Shown here one piece after another: positions 26,577 through 35,081 of a stretch of 64,000 nt of DNA. How positions within the stretch are numbered: position 1 is the stretch's first letter; the number at the start of each line of letters is the position of its first letter. Made by a program: the position numbers and the translations under genes. Source of the stretch: Flavobacterium psychroterrae (GTDB taxonomy: Bacteria; Bacteroidota; Bacteroidia; Flavobacteriales; Flavobacteriaceae); NCBI RefSeq assembly GCF_018380615.1, contig NZ_JAGYVZ010000015.1, forward strand, positions 93,201-157,200, in the 5' to 3' direction. The notes beneath the pieces were generated by a model, which saw nothing but the letters and a program-made list of their open reading frames with translations, made no database searches and was not told the origin of the DNA.

Positions 26577-27338
26577 TTATTCAATTTCGACTAAAACCGG
26601 ACAGTGATCTGAATGTACGGCATCCGGAAGAATCACGGCACGTTTTAATCTGTGCTGCAGTGAATCGCTGACTAAATTGTAATCTATACGCCATCCTTTA
26701 TTGTTTCCTCTGGCTCCGGCGCGGTAACTCCACCATGAATAATGATGCGCATCTTTGTTGAAATGGCGGAAACTGTCGATAAAACCGGATTTCATGAATC
26801 CGTCCAGCCAGGCACGCTCTGAAGGTAAAAATCCCGAAACCGTTTTGTTACGAACCGGATCATGAATATCGATCGCTTCATGGCAAATGTTGTAGTCGCC
26901 GCAAATAATCAAATTCGGAATTGTTAGTTTTAGCTCGTTAATGTAGGTTTGAAAGTCATCCATAAACATAAATTTATGGTCTAATCTCTCAATATTTGTT
27001 CCTGACGGAAGATATAAACTCATTACAGAACAGTCGTCAAAATCAGCACGAAGGTTACGTCCTTCAAAATCCATGTGCTGAATTCCGGTTCCGTGAACTA
27101 CATTATTGGGTTTTATTTTGGATAAAATTGCCACTCCGCTGTAGCCTTTTTTGGTCGCAGAATAATAATATTGATACGGATAACCCGCGGCAGTAATAGC
27201 GTCAACCGGAATTTGTTCCTCAGTCGCTTTTATTTCCTGAAGGCAAATAACATCAGGATTCGCCTGTTGTAACCATTCGATAAAGCCTTTAGTTATTGCG
27301 GCACGTATTCCGTTTACATTATAAGAAATAATTTTCAT
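26577..27338 (-). CDS. xth: Exodeoxyribonuclease III
   Basis: Apurinic/apyrimidinic endonuclease and 3'-5' exonuclease of the ExoIII/APE1 family. From the ATG at 27338 it has 253 residues, starting MKIISYNVNGIRAAITKGF with the metal-site Asn. Further motifs are VICLQEIKA (catalytic Glu), GYSGVAILSK, the GDYNICHEAIDIH Asp/Asn pair, and the C-terminal AVHSDHCPVLVEIE with the catalytic Asp-His. A longer reading from 27398 adds 20 residues without family resemblance and was not chosen. Divergent from the olsF-like gene. Confidence 0.95.
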   Translation of the reverse strand: MKIISYNVNGIRAAITKGFIEWLQQANPDVICLQEIKATEEQIPVDAITAAGYPYQYYYSATKKGYSGVAILSKIKPNNVVHGTGIQHMDFEGRNLRADFDDCSVMSLYLPSGTNIERLDHKFMFMDDFQTYINELKLTIPNLIICGDYNICHEAIDIHDPVRNKTVSGFLPSERAWLDGFMKSGFIDSFRHFNKDAHHYSWWSYRAGARGNNKGWRIDYNLVSDSLQHRLKRAVILPDAVHSDHCPVLVEIE

Positions 27339-27418
27339 CAGTGTTTTTTTAAGGATTCCAAATGTAATAAAAAAGTGGAAAGTTTGTGTTTGAATCAACG
27401 AAAAGTAGAGTTTTTTGT

Positions 27419-27426
27419 TATCTTTG
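27419..27426 (+). promoter_or_regulatory. Predicted -7 box of the olsF-like gene
   Basis: TATCTTTG matches TAnnTTTG and lies 30 bp before the ATG. A TTG is present but 26 bp upstream, longer than the usual spacing. Confidence 0.45.
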
Positions 27427-27456
27427 TTCGCTGCTCTAATAAATTAAAAATAGTAC

Positions 27457-29259
27457 ATGGGTTTAGTTACCGCGAAAGAAGTTGCAAAGGCAATAAATGT
27501 TGATAAGTACGGAGTTCTTGGTACTTTTTCAGGCTGGATTCTTATGAAGGTCCTTAAGATCTCTACCCTTAATAAAATTTACGATCATAATAAACATTTA
27601 GAAGATGTTGCGTTTTTAAACGGAGTATTAGATGAATTACAAATTAAGTTTGAAATTCCTGAAGAAGATTTAAAACGTTTGCCTAAAGAAGGCGCTTATA
27701 TTACCATTTCAAATCATCCGCTTGGAGGAATTGATGGGATTTTGCTTTTGAAATTAATGCTTGAAAGAGAACCTAATTTCAAGATTATAGCTAACTTTTT
27801 ATTACACCGAATTGTTCCGCTTAAAAAATACATCATGCCGGTTAATCCTTTTGAGAATCATAGGGATGCTAAATCCAGTGTGGTAGGAATCAAGGAAACG
27901 TTACGCCATTTAAGCGATGGAAAGCCGTTGGGAATTTTCCCTGCAGGAGAAGTCTCTACTTACAGAGATGGAAAACTGGTTGTTGACAAACCTTGGGAAG
28001 AAGGTGCTTTGAAACTGATCAGAAAAGCCAAAGTTCCGGTTGTGCCGATTTATTTTCACGCTAAAAACAGCCGATTATTTTATTGGCTTTCTAAAATCGA
28101 TGATACTTTAAGAACTGCAAAATTACCATCTGAATTGTTAACTCAAAAAGATCGTGTAATTAAAGTTCGTATTGGGAAACCAATTTCTGTAAACGAGCAA
28201 AACGAATTTGAATCGTTTGAAGATTACTCAGAATTTTTAAGAAAGAAAACTTATATGCTGGCAAATCCTTTTGAAAAGGACAGCAAATTATTAGATACTG
28301 CAAGTTTAAAAATACCAAAATCTCCTAAAAAAATTGTAACTCCTGCAAGCGAGCCAAAAATGATTGACGAGGTTAATGCTTTAAGAAACAGCGATTGTCG
28401 TTTACTGCAAAGTAAAAATTATGAAGTATTTTTTGCAACAGCAAAATCTATCCCAAATATTCTGCATGAAATTGGTCGTTTACGTGAAATTACTTTTCGT
28501 GAAGTAGGCGAAGGAACAAATGAATCTATTGACTTAGATAAATTTGATCAATATTATCACCATATGTTTTTATGGGATGATGAAACTAAAAAAATTGCCG
28601 GCGCTTATCGTATGGGATTGGGTTCTGAAATTTACCCAAAATACGGAATTGAAGGTTTTTATTTGAATGACTTATTTAGATTTGAGCCTGAATTGCATGA
28701 TATGATGCATAAATCAATAGAAATGGGCCGCGCTTTTATCATTAAGGAATATCAGCAAAAACCAATGCCTTTGTTTTTATTATGGAAAGGTATTATTCAT
28801 ACCACTTTGCGTTATCCTGAACATAAATATTTATTAGGTGGTGTAAGCATTAGCAATCAATTCTCTGATTTCTCGAAATCATTGATGATTGAGTTCATGA
28901 AATCTAATTATTACGATCCGTATATTGCTCAATATATTCATCCGAAGAAAGCATATAAAGTTAAACTGAAAGATGCCGATAAAGATTTTATCTTCGACGA
29001 AGCTGAATCTGACTTGAATAAATTTGATAAAATCATTGACGAATTAGAACCGGGAAATTTACGTTTACCTGTTTTAATTAAAAAATACATCAAGCAAAAC
29101 GCACGTGTTGTAGCTTTTAACGTCGATCCTTTGTTCAACAATGCCATAGATGGTTTAATGTACATTAGAATCGCAGATATTCCTGAAAGCACTATGAAAC
29201 CTGTAATTGAAGAGTTTCAAATAGAATTAGAGCGTAAATTAGCTGAGAAAGAAGATTAA
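27457..29259 (+). CDS. olsF: Bifunctional ornithine lipid synthase (acyltransferase fusion)
   Basis: A 600-residue fusion of two acyltransferases. Residues about 75-280 form a PlsC-like O-acyltransferase (ISNHPLGGIDG with the catalytic His87 and Asp93, then GIFPAGEVST and VPVVPIYFHAKNS). Residues about 315-520 form an OlsB-like GNAT domain (HEIGRLREITFREVGEGTNE, AGAYRMGLGSEIY). This order, O-acyltransferase first and N-acyltransferase second, is that of OlsF, known from Serratia and Flavobacterium johnsoniae, which makes ornithine lipids in one protein: first amide acylation of ornithine, then esterification of the lyso-lipid. Peripheral to the inner membrane. Monocistronic with a terminator downstream. 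Confidence 0.88.
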   Translation: MGLVTAKEVAKAINVDKYGVLGTFSGWILMKVLKISTLNKIYDHNKHLEDVAFLNGVLDELQIKFEIPEEDLKRLPKEGAYITISNHPLGGIDGILLLKLMLEREPNFKIIANFLLHRIVPLKKYIMPVNPFENHRDAKSSVVGIKETLRHLSDGKPLGIFPAGEVSTYRDGKLVVDKPWEEGALKLIRKAKVPVVPIYFHAKNSRLFYWLSKIDDTLRTAKLPSELLTQKDRVIKVRIGKPISVNEQNEFESFEDYSEFLRKKTYMLANPFEKDSKLLDTASLKIPKSPKKIVTPASEPKMIDEVNALRNSDCRLLQSKNYEVFFATAKSIPNILHEIGRLREITFREVGEGTNESIDLDKFDQYYHHMFLWDDETKKIAGAYRMGLGSEIYPKYGIEGFYLNDLFRFEPELHDMMHKSIEMGRAFIIKEYQQKPMPLFLLWKGIIHTTLRYPEHKYLLGGVSISNQFSDFSKSLMIEFMKSNYYDPYIAQYIHPKKAYKVKLKDADKDFIFDEAESDLNKFDKIIDELEPGNLRLPVLIKKYIKQNARVVAFNVDPLFNNAIDGLMYIRIADIPESTMKPVIEEFQIELERKLAEKED

Positions 29260-29283
29260 ATTCAAAACCAATATTAAAAAGAA

Positions 29284-29313
29284 AAATCCCGTTTGCTGAG
29301 GCAAATGGGATTT
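29284..29313. terminator. Bidirectional terminator between olsF and the DUF805 gene
   Basis: AAATCCCGTTTGC (29284-29296) pairs with GCAAATGGGATTT (29301-29313) with one G-T wobble. T-rich DNA follows on the plus strand and A-rich DNA precedes, so it can serve both convergent genes. Confidence 0.8.
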
Positions 29314-29330
29314 CTCTTTTTATATAATAA

Positions 29331-29732
29331 TTACTCTTTTCCAATTTCATCCATTTCATCAAATATATTTTTAGGATCATTTCCGTAATCATTTCTACTT
29401 TGATCTCCTTCTTTACAAAACAAAATCAGCAACCAAATTACTCCTATCAAAGGAATTAATACTATAAAAGAAAACCATCCACTTTTATTTATATCATGTA
29501 ATCTTCGAACTGAAACAGCCAAACCCGGCAAAAAAATAGCCAAACCATATACCAGTCCTAATATTCCAGTTTTAGCAACTCCAAAAGTTAAGCCTGAAAC
29601 CTGGTCAATTATCATTAAAACAATCGAGATAATTAAACCCGCGAGATTATAAAACCAAAATTCTTCTCTTCTTGCTCTTCCGTTGAAATTCGCATAGTTT
29701 TCAAAAACTACTTTTTTGTACCATTCAATCAT
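29331..29732 (-). CDS. DUF805 membrane protein, copy 1
   Basis: A 133-residue membrane protein with the DUF805 (YhaH-like) pattern: MIEWYKKVVFENYANFNGRA then RREEFWFYNL, about three to four hydrophobic helices, the conserved SVRRLHDINKSGW, and a polar tail with a GDQSRNDYGNDP motif. Function unknown. The first 26 residues and the DNA around the start codon are almost the same as in the DUF805 gene at 30791-31162, so the two are recent duplicates separated by two other small membrane-protein genes. Confidence 0.88.
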   Translation of the reverse strand: MIEWYKKVVFENYANFNGRARREEFWFYNLAGLIISIVLMIIDQVSGLTFGVAKTGILGLVYGLAIFLPGLAVSVRRLHDINKSGWFSFIVLIPLIGVIWLLILFCKEGDQSRNDYGNDPKNIFDEMDEIGKE

Positions 29733-29918
29733 AATTATTTATTTACAAAATTATTCCCTACTCTTTTGGATTTCGGTTACTCCTTTTGATACTTATATAA
29801 AAACATAAGATTAAGGAATCTAAATTCGCGCGGGGATTGTAAAAGTTTTATTTGTAATAGAAAAAGGTATTATAAAGCGGAATGAACTATAAAATTGAAG
29901 GAATAAATTCTCCATAAA

Positions 29919-29944
29919 AAAATCCCATTCGAAAATGGGATTTT
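29919..29944 (-). terminator. Intrinsic terminator after the DUF2752 gene
   Basis: AAAATCCCATT (29919-29929) pairs perfectly with AATGGGATTTT (29934-29944) around CGAA, followed on the minus strand by a T run. Confidence 0.85.
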
Positions 29945-29951
29945 GTATGTT

Positions 29952-30425
29952 TTAAAACCAGATAGACTGATGTAATATATCATCAAAAGAACTGTTTCTA
30001 ATAAAAAGAACCAATCTTATTAAATGATAAAAGGCTAAAAAGTAAGCCAAACTATATGCCAGTTTTCGATTGTATAAAAGCCCGGTAAAGTATTCTTTTT
30101 TGGTAATAATTTCTGTCGTTAATACAATAATCGTTAACCAGCAAAATACAATAACAAAAGGACCTAAAATATGATAACTGACAGACTTGTACAAATCACC
30201 CTGATAGAAATAAACCAATGATTTCGTAATCCCACAACCGGGACAGGGAAAACCCGTAACCATTTTGAAAGGGCAAAACGACTGATCTGATTCCAGATGA
30301 TCATTGTGATTGTCAAGCATTAAAAAAAACGGAATTATCAGTGTAATTGCTGCACCGATAATTCCGTAAATTTTACGTTTTATTCTGTTATTATTTGTAT
30401 AATCTATTGATGTCACCTTGTACAA
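29952..30425 (-). CDS. DUF2752 membrane protein
   Basis: A 157-residue protein with hydrophobic segments near residues 22-37, 85-108 and 125-145. The DUF2752 signature is clear: CPFKMVTGFPCPGCGITKS at about residues 52-70, with the CPxCG(I/L)T motif, followed by YFYQGDLYKSVSYHILGPF. Function of the family is unknown. Its start codon lies 35 bp inside the end of the preceding DUF4234-like gene in another frame, so translation is probably coupled. No better start is available downstream before the conserved part. Confidence 0.85.
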   Translation of the reverse strand: MYKVTSIDYTNNNRIKRKIYGIIGAAITLIIPFFLMLDNHNDHLESDQSFCPFKMVTGFPCPGCGITKSLVYFYQGDLYKSVSYHILGPFVIVFCWLTIIVLTTEIITKKEYFTGLLYNRKLAYSLAYFLAFYHLIRLVLFIRNSSFDDILHQSIWF

Positions 30426-30774
30426 TCATTGCTGCTGCGATAGGAAAAAAGAATCCTAACAGAATTAATAAAGTGGATTGGTCTTTTTGAAGTTCACCGG
30501 TTTTTTCATAAACTTTTGGCAACGCTTCTTTTCCAGCCAGGTAATAAAAATAAATATTTACAGGCATACAGCATCCGGCAAAAATGGCGATAGGCTGAGA
30601 AATAACTTCTCTTTCTGCTACGGCATTAAAAACCTCAGATACTTTAATATTCCAGTAAATCAAATATAATCCACAAGTTAAAAAACCAAAAACCAAAACC
30701 ATTATAGGATCTACCTTAAATACCGGAATTGGCTCGCTAACCTTGTTAGATGTTTCGTGTAAATTATTCTCCAT
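30391..30774 (-). CDS. DUF4234-like small membrane protein
   Basis: A 127-residue membrane protein. A polar N-terminus (about 25 residues) precedes VDPIMVLVFGFLTCGLYLIYW, a hydrophobic helix with the (T/C)xGxYxIYW pattern of DUF4234 proteins, then a second and third helix (SQPIAIFAGCCMPVNIYFYY, STLLILLGFFFPIAAAMIV) and a short tail DINRLYK. Function unknown. Second gene of the run DUF805-DUF4234-DUF2752; it overlaps the latter by 35 bp. Confidence 0.75.
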   Translation of the reverse strand: MENNLHETSNKVSEPIPVFKVDPIMVLVFGFLTCGLYLIYWNIKVSEVFNAVAEREVISQPIAIFAGCCMPVNIYFYYLAGKEALPKVYEKTGELQKDQSTLLILLGFFFPIAAAMIVQGDINRLYK

Positions 30775-30790
30775 TTTTTATAATTAATTA

Positions 30791-31162
30791 TTACAAGTCA
30801 ACTTTTCCGATTTCGTTGATTTCTTTAAATTCATTTTTAGGATCAGGACCGTATTCATTTACTCCTTTATCACCTTCTGTACAAGCTAAAATTAAATTGT
30901 AGATTGGAATAAGCAGAAACCATCCGCTTTTACCTACATCATGCATTCTTCTAACACCAACTGCAATAGAAGGAACTAAAACGGCAAGACTGTAAACATT
31001 TGCAGCCAAACCTAAAGTTGGCGAAATTAGTCCAAGAACAAAACCTAAAGCAAAACTGATAATAACGTTAGCCAGGAAAAACATCCAATATTCTTTTCTT
31101 CTAGCTCTTCCATCAAAATTTGCGTAGTTTTCAAAAACTACTTTTTTGTACCATTCAATCAT
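30791..31162 (-). CDS. DUF805 membrane protein, copy 2
   Basis: A 123-residue DUF805 membrane protein starting MIEWYKKVVFENYANFDGRA, with GVRRMHDVGKSGWFLLIPIY and a polar tail containing GDKGVNEYGPDP. It is the paralogue of the gene at 29331-29732; the similarity covers the start-codon region and extends about 50 bp upstream (ctactctttt ... ctactcctt in both). It leads the run of small membrane-protein genes, 16 bp before the DUF4234-like gene. Function unknown. Confidence 0.88.
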   Translation of the reverse strand: MIEWYKKVVFENYANFDGRARRKEYWMFFLANVIISFALGFVLGLISPTLGLAANVYSLAVLVPSIAVGVRRMHDVGKSGWFLLIPIYNLILACTEGDKGVNEYGPDPKNEFKEINEIGKVDL

Positions 31163-31346
31163 AATTATAAAATTAGTTAGTTAAATGCCTACTCTTTTAG
31201 GATTTTCGGCTACTCCTTATTATCTAAAATTTTGTTAAAATCTGAAACAATATTAAAAAAAAATACTTATAAAAACTAATTCTAAATAACTTTATTCTAC
31301 AGAAAAGACTTGTTATTAAAATCTAAACAAAAAGCTAAGAATTTTA

Positions 31347-32288
31347 TTAGAAAATGGATTTGATTTTATTGACTATAACTTGTGCTAAACGTTCGTGACT
31401 TTCAAATGTCCAACCTGCTATATGAGGTGTTAGAAGAACATTTTTAGCTTCGAGCAAATATTGAAAAGCTGCAGGAGTGTTTTTATCCTGAAAAAGTGTT
31501 TCAAAAGATAACTTCTCATATTCCAAAACGTCCAGACCTGCTCCCAGAATCTTTTTAGCCTTCATTGCTTCAACTAAATCTGCTGTAACAATATTTTTAC
31601 CGCGAGATGTATTAATAATCCAAAATGGCTTTGCAAATGCGTTTATAAAATCTGAATTTACCATTTTGTCCGTTTCCGAAGTCCACGGAAGATGCAGACT
31701 TAAAACATCCGCTTTTTGTTGTAATTCCTGCAACGAAACCTGTTTTGCATTTTCATCTCCTATATTTTCTACAATATCATGAAATAAAACCTCTACATCA
31801 AAACCGCGAAGTTTTTTGGCGAAAGCTTTCCCCATGTTTCCGTAACCAATAATTCCAACCGTTTTCCCGTCAAGCTCATGACCGCGATTGCTTTCACGAT
31901 TCCATTGTCCGGCTTTTATTTCGGCATCAGCCTGATTTAAATTATTGAATAATGACAAAATTACTCCCAATGAATGTTCTGCAACAGCGTTGCGATTACC
32001 TTCGGGAGCAGCGATTAAATGAATTCCTTTTGCTTCGGCATAATCACAATCGATACTTTCTAAACCCGCGCCAACTCTGGCAATAAACTGTAAATTGGTC
32101 GCTTTATCTAAAAAAGTTTTATCAATTTTAAAACGGCTTCTGATTACGATTCCGTTATAATCCTGAATTTTAGCTTCAATTTCTTCTTTAGAAGATTTAA
32201 AATCGGTGTGGTTTTCAAAACCTGCGTCTTCTAGTTGTTGCCAAAGAATAGGATGATTGCTGTCGATATGTAGAATTTTTACGCTCAT
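31347..32288 (-). CDS. D-2-hydroxyacid dehydrogenase
   Basis: NAD-dependent oxidoreductase of the D-isomer-specific 2-hydroxyacid dehydrogenase family, 313 residues. The Rossmann motif is GIIGYGNMGKAFAKKL at about residues 145-160. Catalytic residues are visible: Arg in INTSRGKNIV, Glu near LDVLEYEK, and His in LLTPHIAGWTFES. The N-terminal substrate-binding part has GIVIRSRFKID and ARVGAGLESIDCDYA. The closest group by eye is phosphoglycerate dehydrogenase-like, but the length is that of short family members without an ACT domain, so the substrate is not certain. Divergent from the racemase gene. Confidence 0.92.
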   Translation of the reverse strand: MSVKILHIDSNHPILWQQLEDAGFENHTDFKSSKEEIEAKIQDYNGIVIRSRFKIDKTFLDKATNLQFIARVGAGLESIDCDYAEAKGIHLIAAPEGNRNAVAEHSLGVILSLFNNLNQADAEIKAGQWNRESNRGHELDGKTVGIIGYGNMGKAFAKKLRGFDVEVLFHDIVENIGDENAKQVSLQELQQKADVLSLHLPWTSETDKMVNSDFINAFAKPFWIINTSRGKNIVTADLVEAMKAKKILGAGLDVLEYEKLSFETLFQDKNTPAAFQYLLEAKNVLLTPHIAGWTFESHERLAQVIVNKIKSIF

Positions 32289-32392
32289 AAATTAAACTTT
32301 AATTAAGAAAACAAAGTAACAAAAAAATTGCCGTTTATTATTTTGACAAAATTAATTCAACAAGAAATGCGTAAATTAGCATAAAAAGGAAT

Positions 32393-33085
32393 ATGAAAAC
32401 AATTGGCTTAATTGGAGGAATGTCTTGGGAAAGTTCTTCATTATATTATCAGATAATAAACCGAACTATTCAGGAAAAATTAGGTGGTGTCCATTCCGGC
32501 AAATCGTTGTTATATTCTGTAGATTTTAATGAGATAGCATTATTGCAAAAAGAAGGAAACTGGGAAAAATTGGGATATTTAATGATTGAAGCTGCACAAA
32601 AACTCGAAAAAGGTGGTGCTGATTTTATTATTTTATGTACCAATACCATGCATAAAGTATCTGACGAAATAGAAAAAAATGTGTCAATTCCGTTAATTCA
32701 TATTGTTGATGCAGTTGCCGAAAAGATTGTGGAGAAAAGTATAAAAAAAATAGGTTTATTAGGTACGTCGTTTACTATGGAACAAGATTTTTTTAAAGTT
32801 CGTTTGCTTGATAAATACAAAATCGAAACTATAATCCCAAACGAGAAACAAAGAGCCAATATACACCGAATTATATATGAAGAATTAGTAAAAGGAATTA
32901 TAAATGTTGATTCAAGAAATATCTTTTTAGAAATAATTACTGATTTAATTCATAAAGGAGCCGAAGGAATAATATTGGGCTGCACAGAGATTGAATTATT
33001 AATTACTAATGAACATACGAATGCTGAATTGTTTAACACTACTGAAATCCATGCAAAAAAAGCTGTTGAATTTTCATTAGAATAA
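32393..33085 (+). CDS. Aspartate/glutamate racemase family protein
   Basis: A 230-residue cofactor-independent amino-acid racemase of the YgeA/aspartate racemase type. The start KTIGLIGGMSWESSSLYYQ is characteristic. The two catalytic cysteines are in IILCTNTMHKV (near residue 83) and IILGCTEIELL (near residue 196). It would interconvert L- and D-forms of aspartate or another amino acid in the cytoplasm. nhaA follows after 17 bp on the same strand, a likely chance cotranscription. Confidence 0.92.
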   Translation: MKTIGLIGGMSWESSSLYYQIINRTIQEKLGGVHSGKSLLYSVDFNEIALLQKEGNWEKLGYLMIEAAQKLEKGGADFIILCTNTMHKVSDEIEKNVSIPLIHIVDAVAEKIVEKSIKKIGLLGTSFTMEQDFFKVRLLDKYKIETIIPNEKQRANIHRIIYEELVKGIINVDSRNIFLEIITDLIHKGAEGIILGCTEIELLITNEHTNAELFNTTEIHAKKAVEFSLE

Positions 33086-33102
33086 AACATTAAAAACACA
33101 AA

Positions 33103-34248
33103 ATGAAATTATCCAAAACTTTTAAATCTTTTTTTGAAAACGAAAAATCCGGAGGATTACTCTTGCTTTTTGTTACAATTATATCCTTATATCTTGCCAA
33201 TTCGTCTTTTCAAATAGAATATATCTCATTATGGGAAAAAGATTTTTTTGGTCATTCGATCACGCATTGGATCAATGACGGTTTAATGACTATTTTCTTT
33301 TTACTGATTGGGTTAGAACTGGAACGTGAAATTTATCATGGTGAACTTTCGAGTTTCAAAAATGCCTCTTTGCCTATTATGGCGGCTTTTGGCGGAATGT
33401 TGGTTCCTGCAGCTACTTTTCTGGCGTTGAATTTTGGAACCGCAACACAAAACGGAGCAGGAATCCCAATGGCGACTGATATTGCTTTTGCAATTGGAAT
33501 TTTATCTCTTTTAGGAAAAAAAGTTCCCGCATCATTAAAAGTATTTTTGACGGCATTAGCGGTTATTGACGATTTAGGCGCTATTATAGTAATTGCGATT
33601 TTTTATACTACTTCAATTGCTTTTGTAAATCTTGCCATAGCTTTAGGAATCTGGGCTTTCTTGTTCCTTTTAAACCGAATGAAAATTCATAACCTGATTC
33701 CTTATTTAATTGGAGTAGTTGCAATGTGGTATTTTATGCTGAATTCCGGTGTTCATGCTACAATTACCGGCGTTATATTGGCATTTGTGATTCCGTTTGG
33801 TGATGGCGGAGAAAAATCAAGTTCATATCGATTACAGCACTTTTTACACAAACCAGTCGCTTTTGTAATTCTGCCTTTATTTGCCATTGCAAACACTTGT
33901 ATTGCCATACAATCTGACTGGCATCAAGGTTTAAATCATCCCAATACTCTTGGAATTATTTTGGGTTTAGTAATTGGAAAACCTTTAGGAATTATACTTT
34001 TTTCTTCAATTGGAGTAAGTGCAGGTTTATGCGCTTTACCAAAAAGTTTAAAATGGGCGCACATTCTGGGCGCAGGAATGTTAGGCGGAATTGGTTTTAC
34101 CATGTCCATTTTTATCACGCTTTTAGCGTTTAAAGATCCTGAAGTTATTGTTTTTTCGAAAATTGCAATTCTTGTTGCTTCGGTGCTTTCCGGAATAATT
34201 GGTTTTGTTTATCTGAAATATATTTTGGCAAAGAAAAAAGCCGTTTAA
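33103..34248 (+). CDS. nhaA: Na+/H+ antiporter NhaA
   Basis: Exchanges internal sodium for external protons across the inner membrane. The 381-residue protein has about 12 hydrophobic segments. Characteristic motifs are IGLELEREIYHGELSSF, PMATDIAFAIGILSLLGKKV, and ALAVIDDLGAIIVIAIFY with the adjacent aspartates that bind the ion, followed by HATITGVILAFVIP and GAGMLGGIGFTMSIFI. It is 17 bp downstream of the racemase gene. Confidence 0.97.
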   Translation: MKLSKTFKSFFENEKSGGLLLLFVTIISLYLANSSFQIEYISLWEKDFFGHSITHWINDGLMTIFFLLIGLELEREIYHGELSSFKNASLPIMAAFGGMLVPAATFLALNFGTATQNGAGIPMATDIAFAIGILSLLGKKVPASLKVFLTALAVIDDLGAIIVIAIFYTTSIAFVNLAIALGIWAFLFLLNRMKIHNLIPYLIGVVAMWYFMLNSGVHATITGVILAFVIPFGDGGEKSSSYRLQHFLHKPVAFVILPLFAIANTCIAIQSDWHQGLNHPNTLGIILGLVIGKPLGIILFSSIGVSAGLCALPKSLKWAHILGAGMLGGIGFTMSIFITLLAFKDPEVIVFSKIAILVASVLSGIIGFVYLKYILAKKKAV

Positions 34249-34319
34249 TTTTTTTGGCGTGATTTGACATTTAACAATATTGACAAACCAGAATCATAAC
34301 AACATACAACTGTTTAACT

Positions 34320-34856
34320 ATGAAATCAATACCTAATTTTCTCTTTATTCTTTTCTTAATCCTGTCTTTTTCAGCTTGCGCTAATAAAGAAAAACCTGTA
34401 GAAGAAAAAGAATCATCTGAAACCGATATCGCACTTCAAACCAATCAAAAAGAAGAATCTATGGAAGGTTTTTATGAAACACAACCAGACGAAAACAATA
34501 CCGGAGAATGTAAAATTTCGGTGGAAATTAAAAAAGAGAAAAACGGTTACTCTTATTTTCTAAAAACAAACCTTAGAAAACTAAAAGGCAATGCGCGTTT
34601 TACAACTAATGAATCTGGTGAAAAATATATAGTTTTAGAAGGTATAAAATGGGATGAATTTGAAGGAGATATTAGTCACGAAGAAGAATCTGATTCTATT
34701 ACAGATTCAGAAACTAAAGAACTTGAAATCCCAACAGGAATTAATGCAGGTTATGTAAAAGATACGCTGACAATTCAGAATTACGGCAATGCAATGAATT
34801 CCTATACTAAGATTTCAGAATGCGGGAGGAAGTATATACAGTTGATTAAGAAGTAA
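34320..34856 (+). CDS. Hypothetical lipoprotein
   Basis: A 178-residue predicted lipoprotein (lipobox ILSFSAC at about residue 20) with a Glu/Lys-rich linker and a small beta-rich domain (CKISVEIKKEKNGYSYFL, RFTTNESGEKYIVLEG). Two cysteines (in GECKIS and SECGRKY) could form a disulfide. I do not recognise a family. It stands alone after nhaA. Confidence 0.8.
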   Translation: MKSIPNFLFILFLILSFSACANKEKPVEEKESSETDIALQTNQKEESMEGFYETQPDENNTGECKISVEIKKEKNGYSYFLKTNLRKLKGNARFTTNESGEKYIVLEGIKWDEFEGDISHEEESDSITDSETKELEIPTGINAGYVKDTLTIQNYGNAMNSYTKISECGRKYIQLIKK

Positions 34857-34920
34857 AAATCACGATAGATATTGGGATAATTCCAATATTTTAAAATTCC
34901 AAATTCCAATTTTGCTTTAA

Positions 34921-35010
34921 ATGAAAAGAATTAATCAAATACTTTTTTCTTCGATATCAATTATAATTTTGCTTGTTGGGATAAATTATTGCTCAAGAAC
35001 ACGTTACTAA
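34921..35010 (+). CDS. Possible 29-residue membrane peptide
   Basis: An ATG-initiated reading frame of 29 codons encodes a Lys/Arg start (MKRINQ), a hydrophobic run (ILFSSISIIILLVGI) and a short basic end (NYCSRTRY). This is the shape of a small membrane peptide or a signal-peptide remnant. There is no independent support, and it lies among attccaaattcc-type repeats. Confidence 0.2.
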   Translation: MKRINQILFSSISIIILLVGINYCSRTRY

Positions 35011-35021
35011 ATTCTAAAAAC

Positions 35022-35064
35022 AAAATTCCAAACTCCACTTATCAAAGTTGGAATTTGGAATTTT
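35022..35064. terminator. Bidirectional terminator before proC
   Basis: AAAATTCCAAACTCCA (35022-35037) pairs with TGGAATTTGGAATTTT (35049-35064) with one mismatch; T runs on both sides. It is built from the attccaaattcc word repeat found also near 25.38 and 34.89 kb. Confidence 0.65.
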
Positions 35065-35081
35065 TATATTAGAATTTTAAT

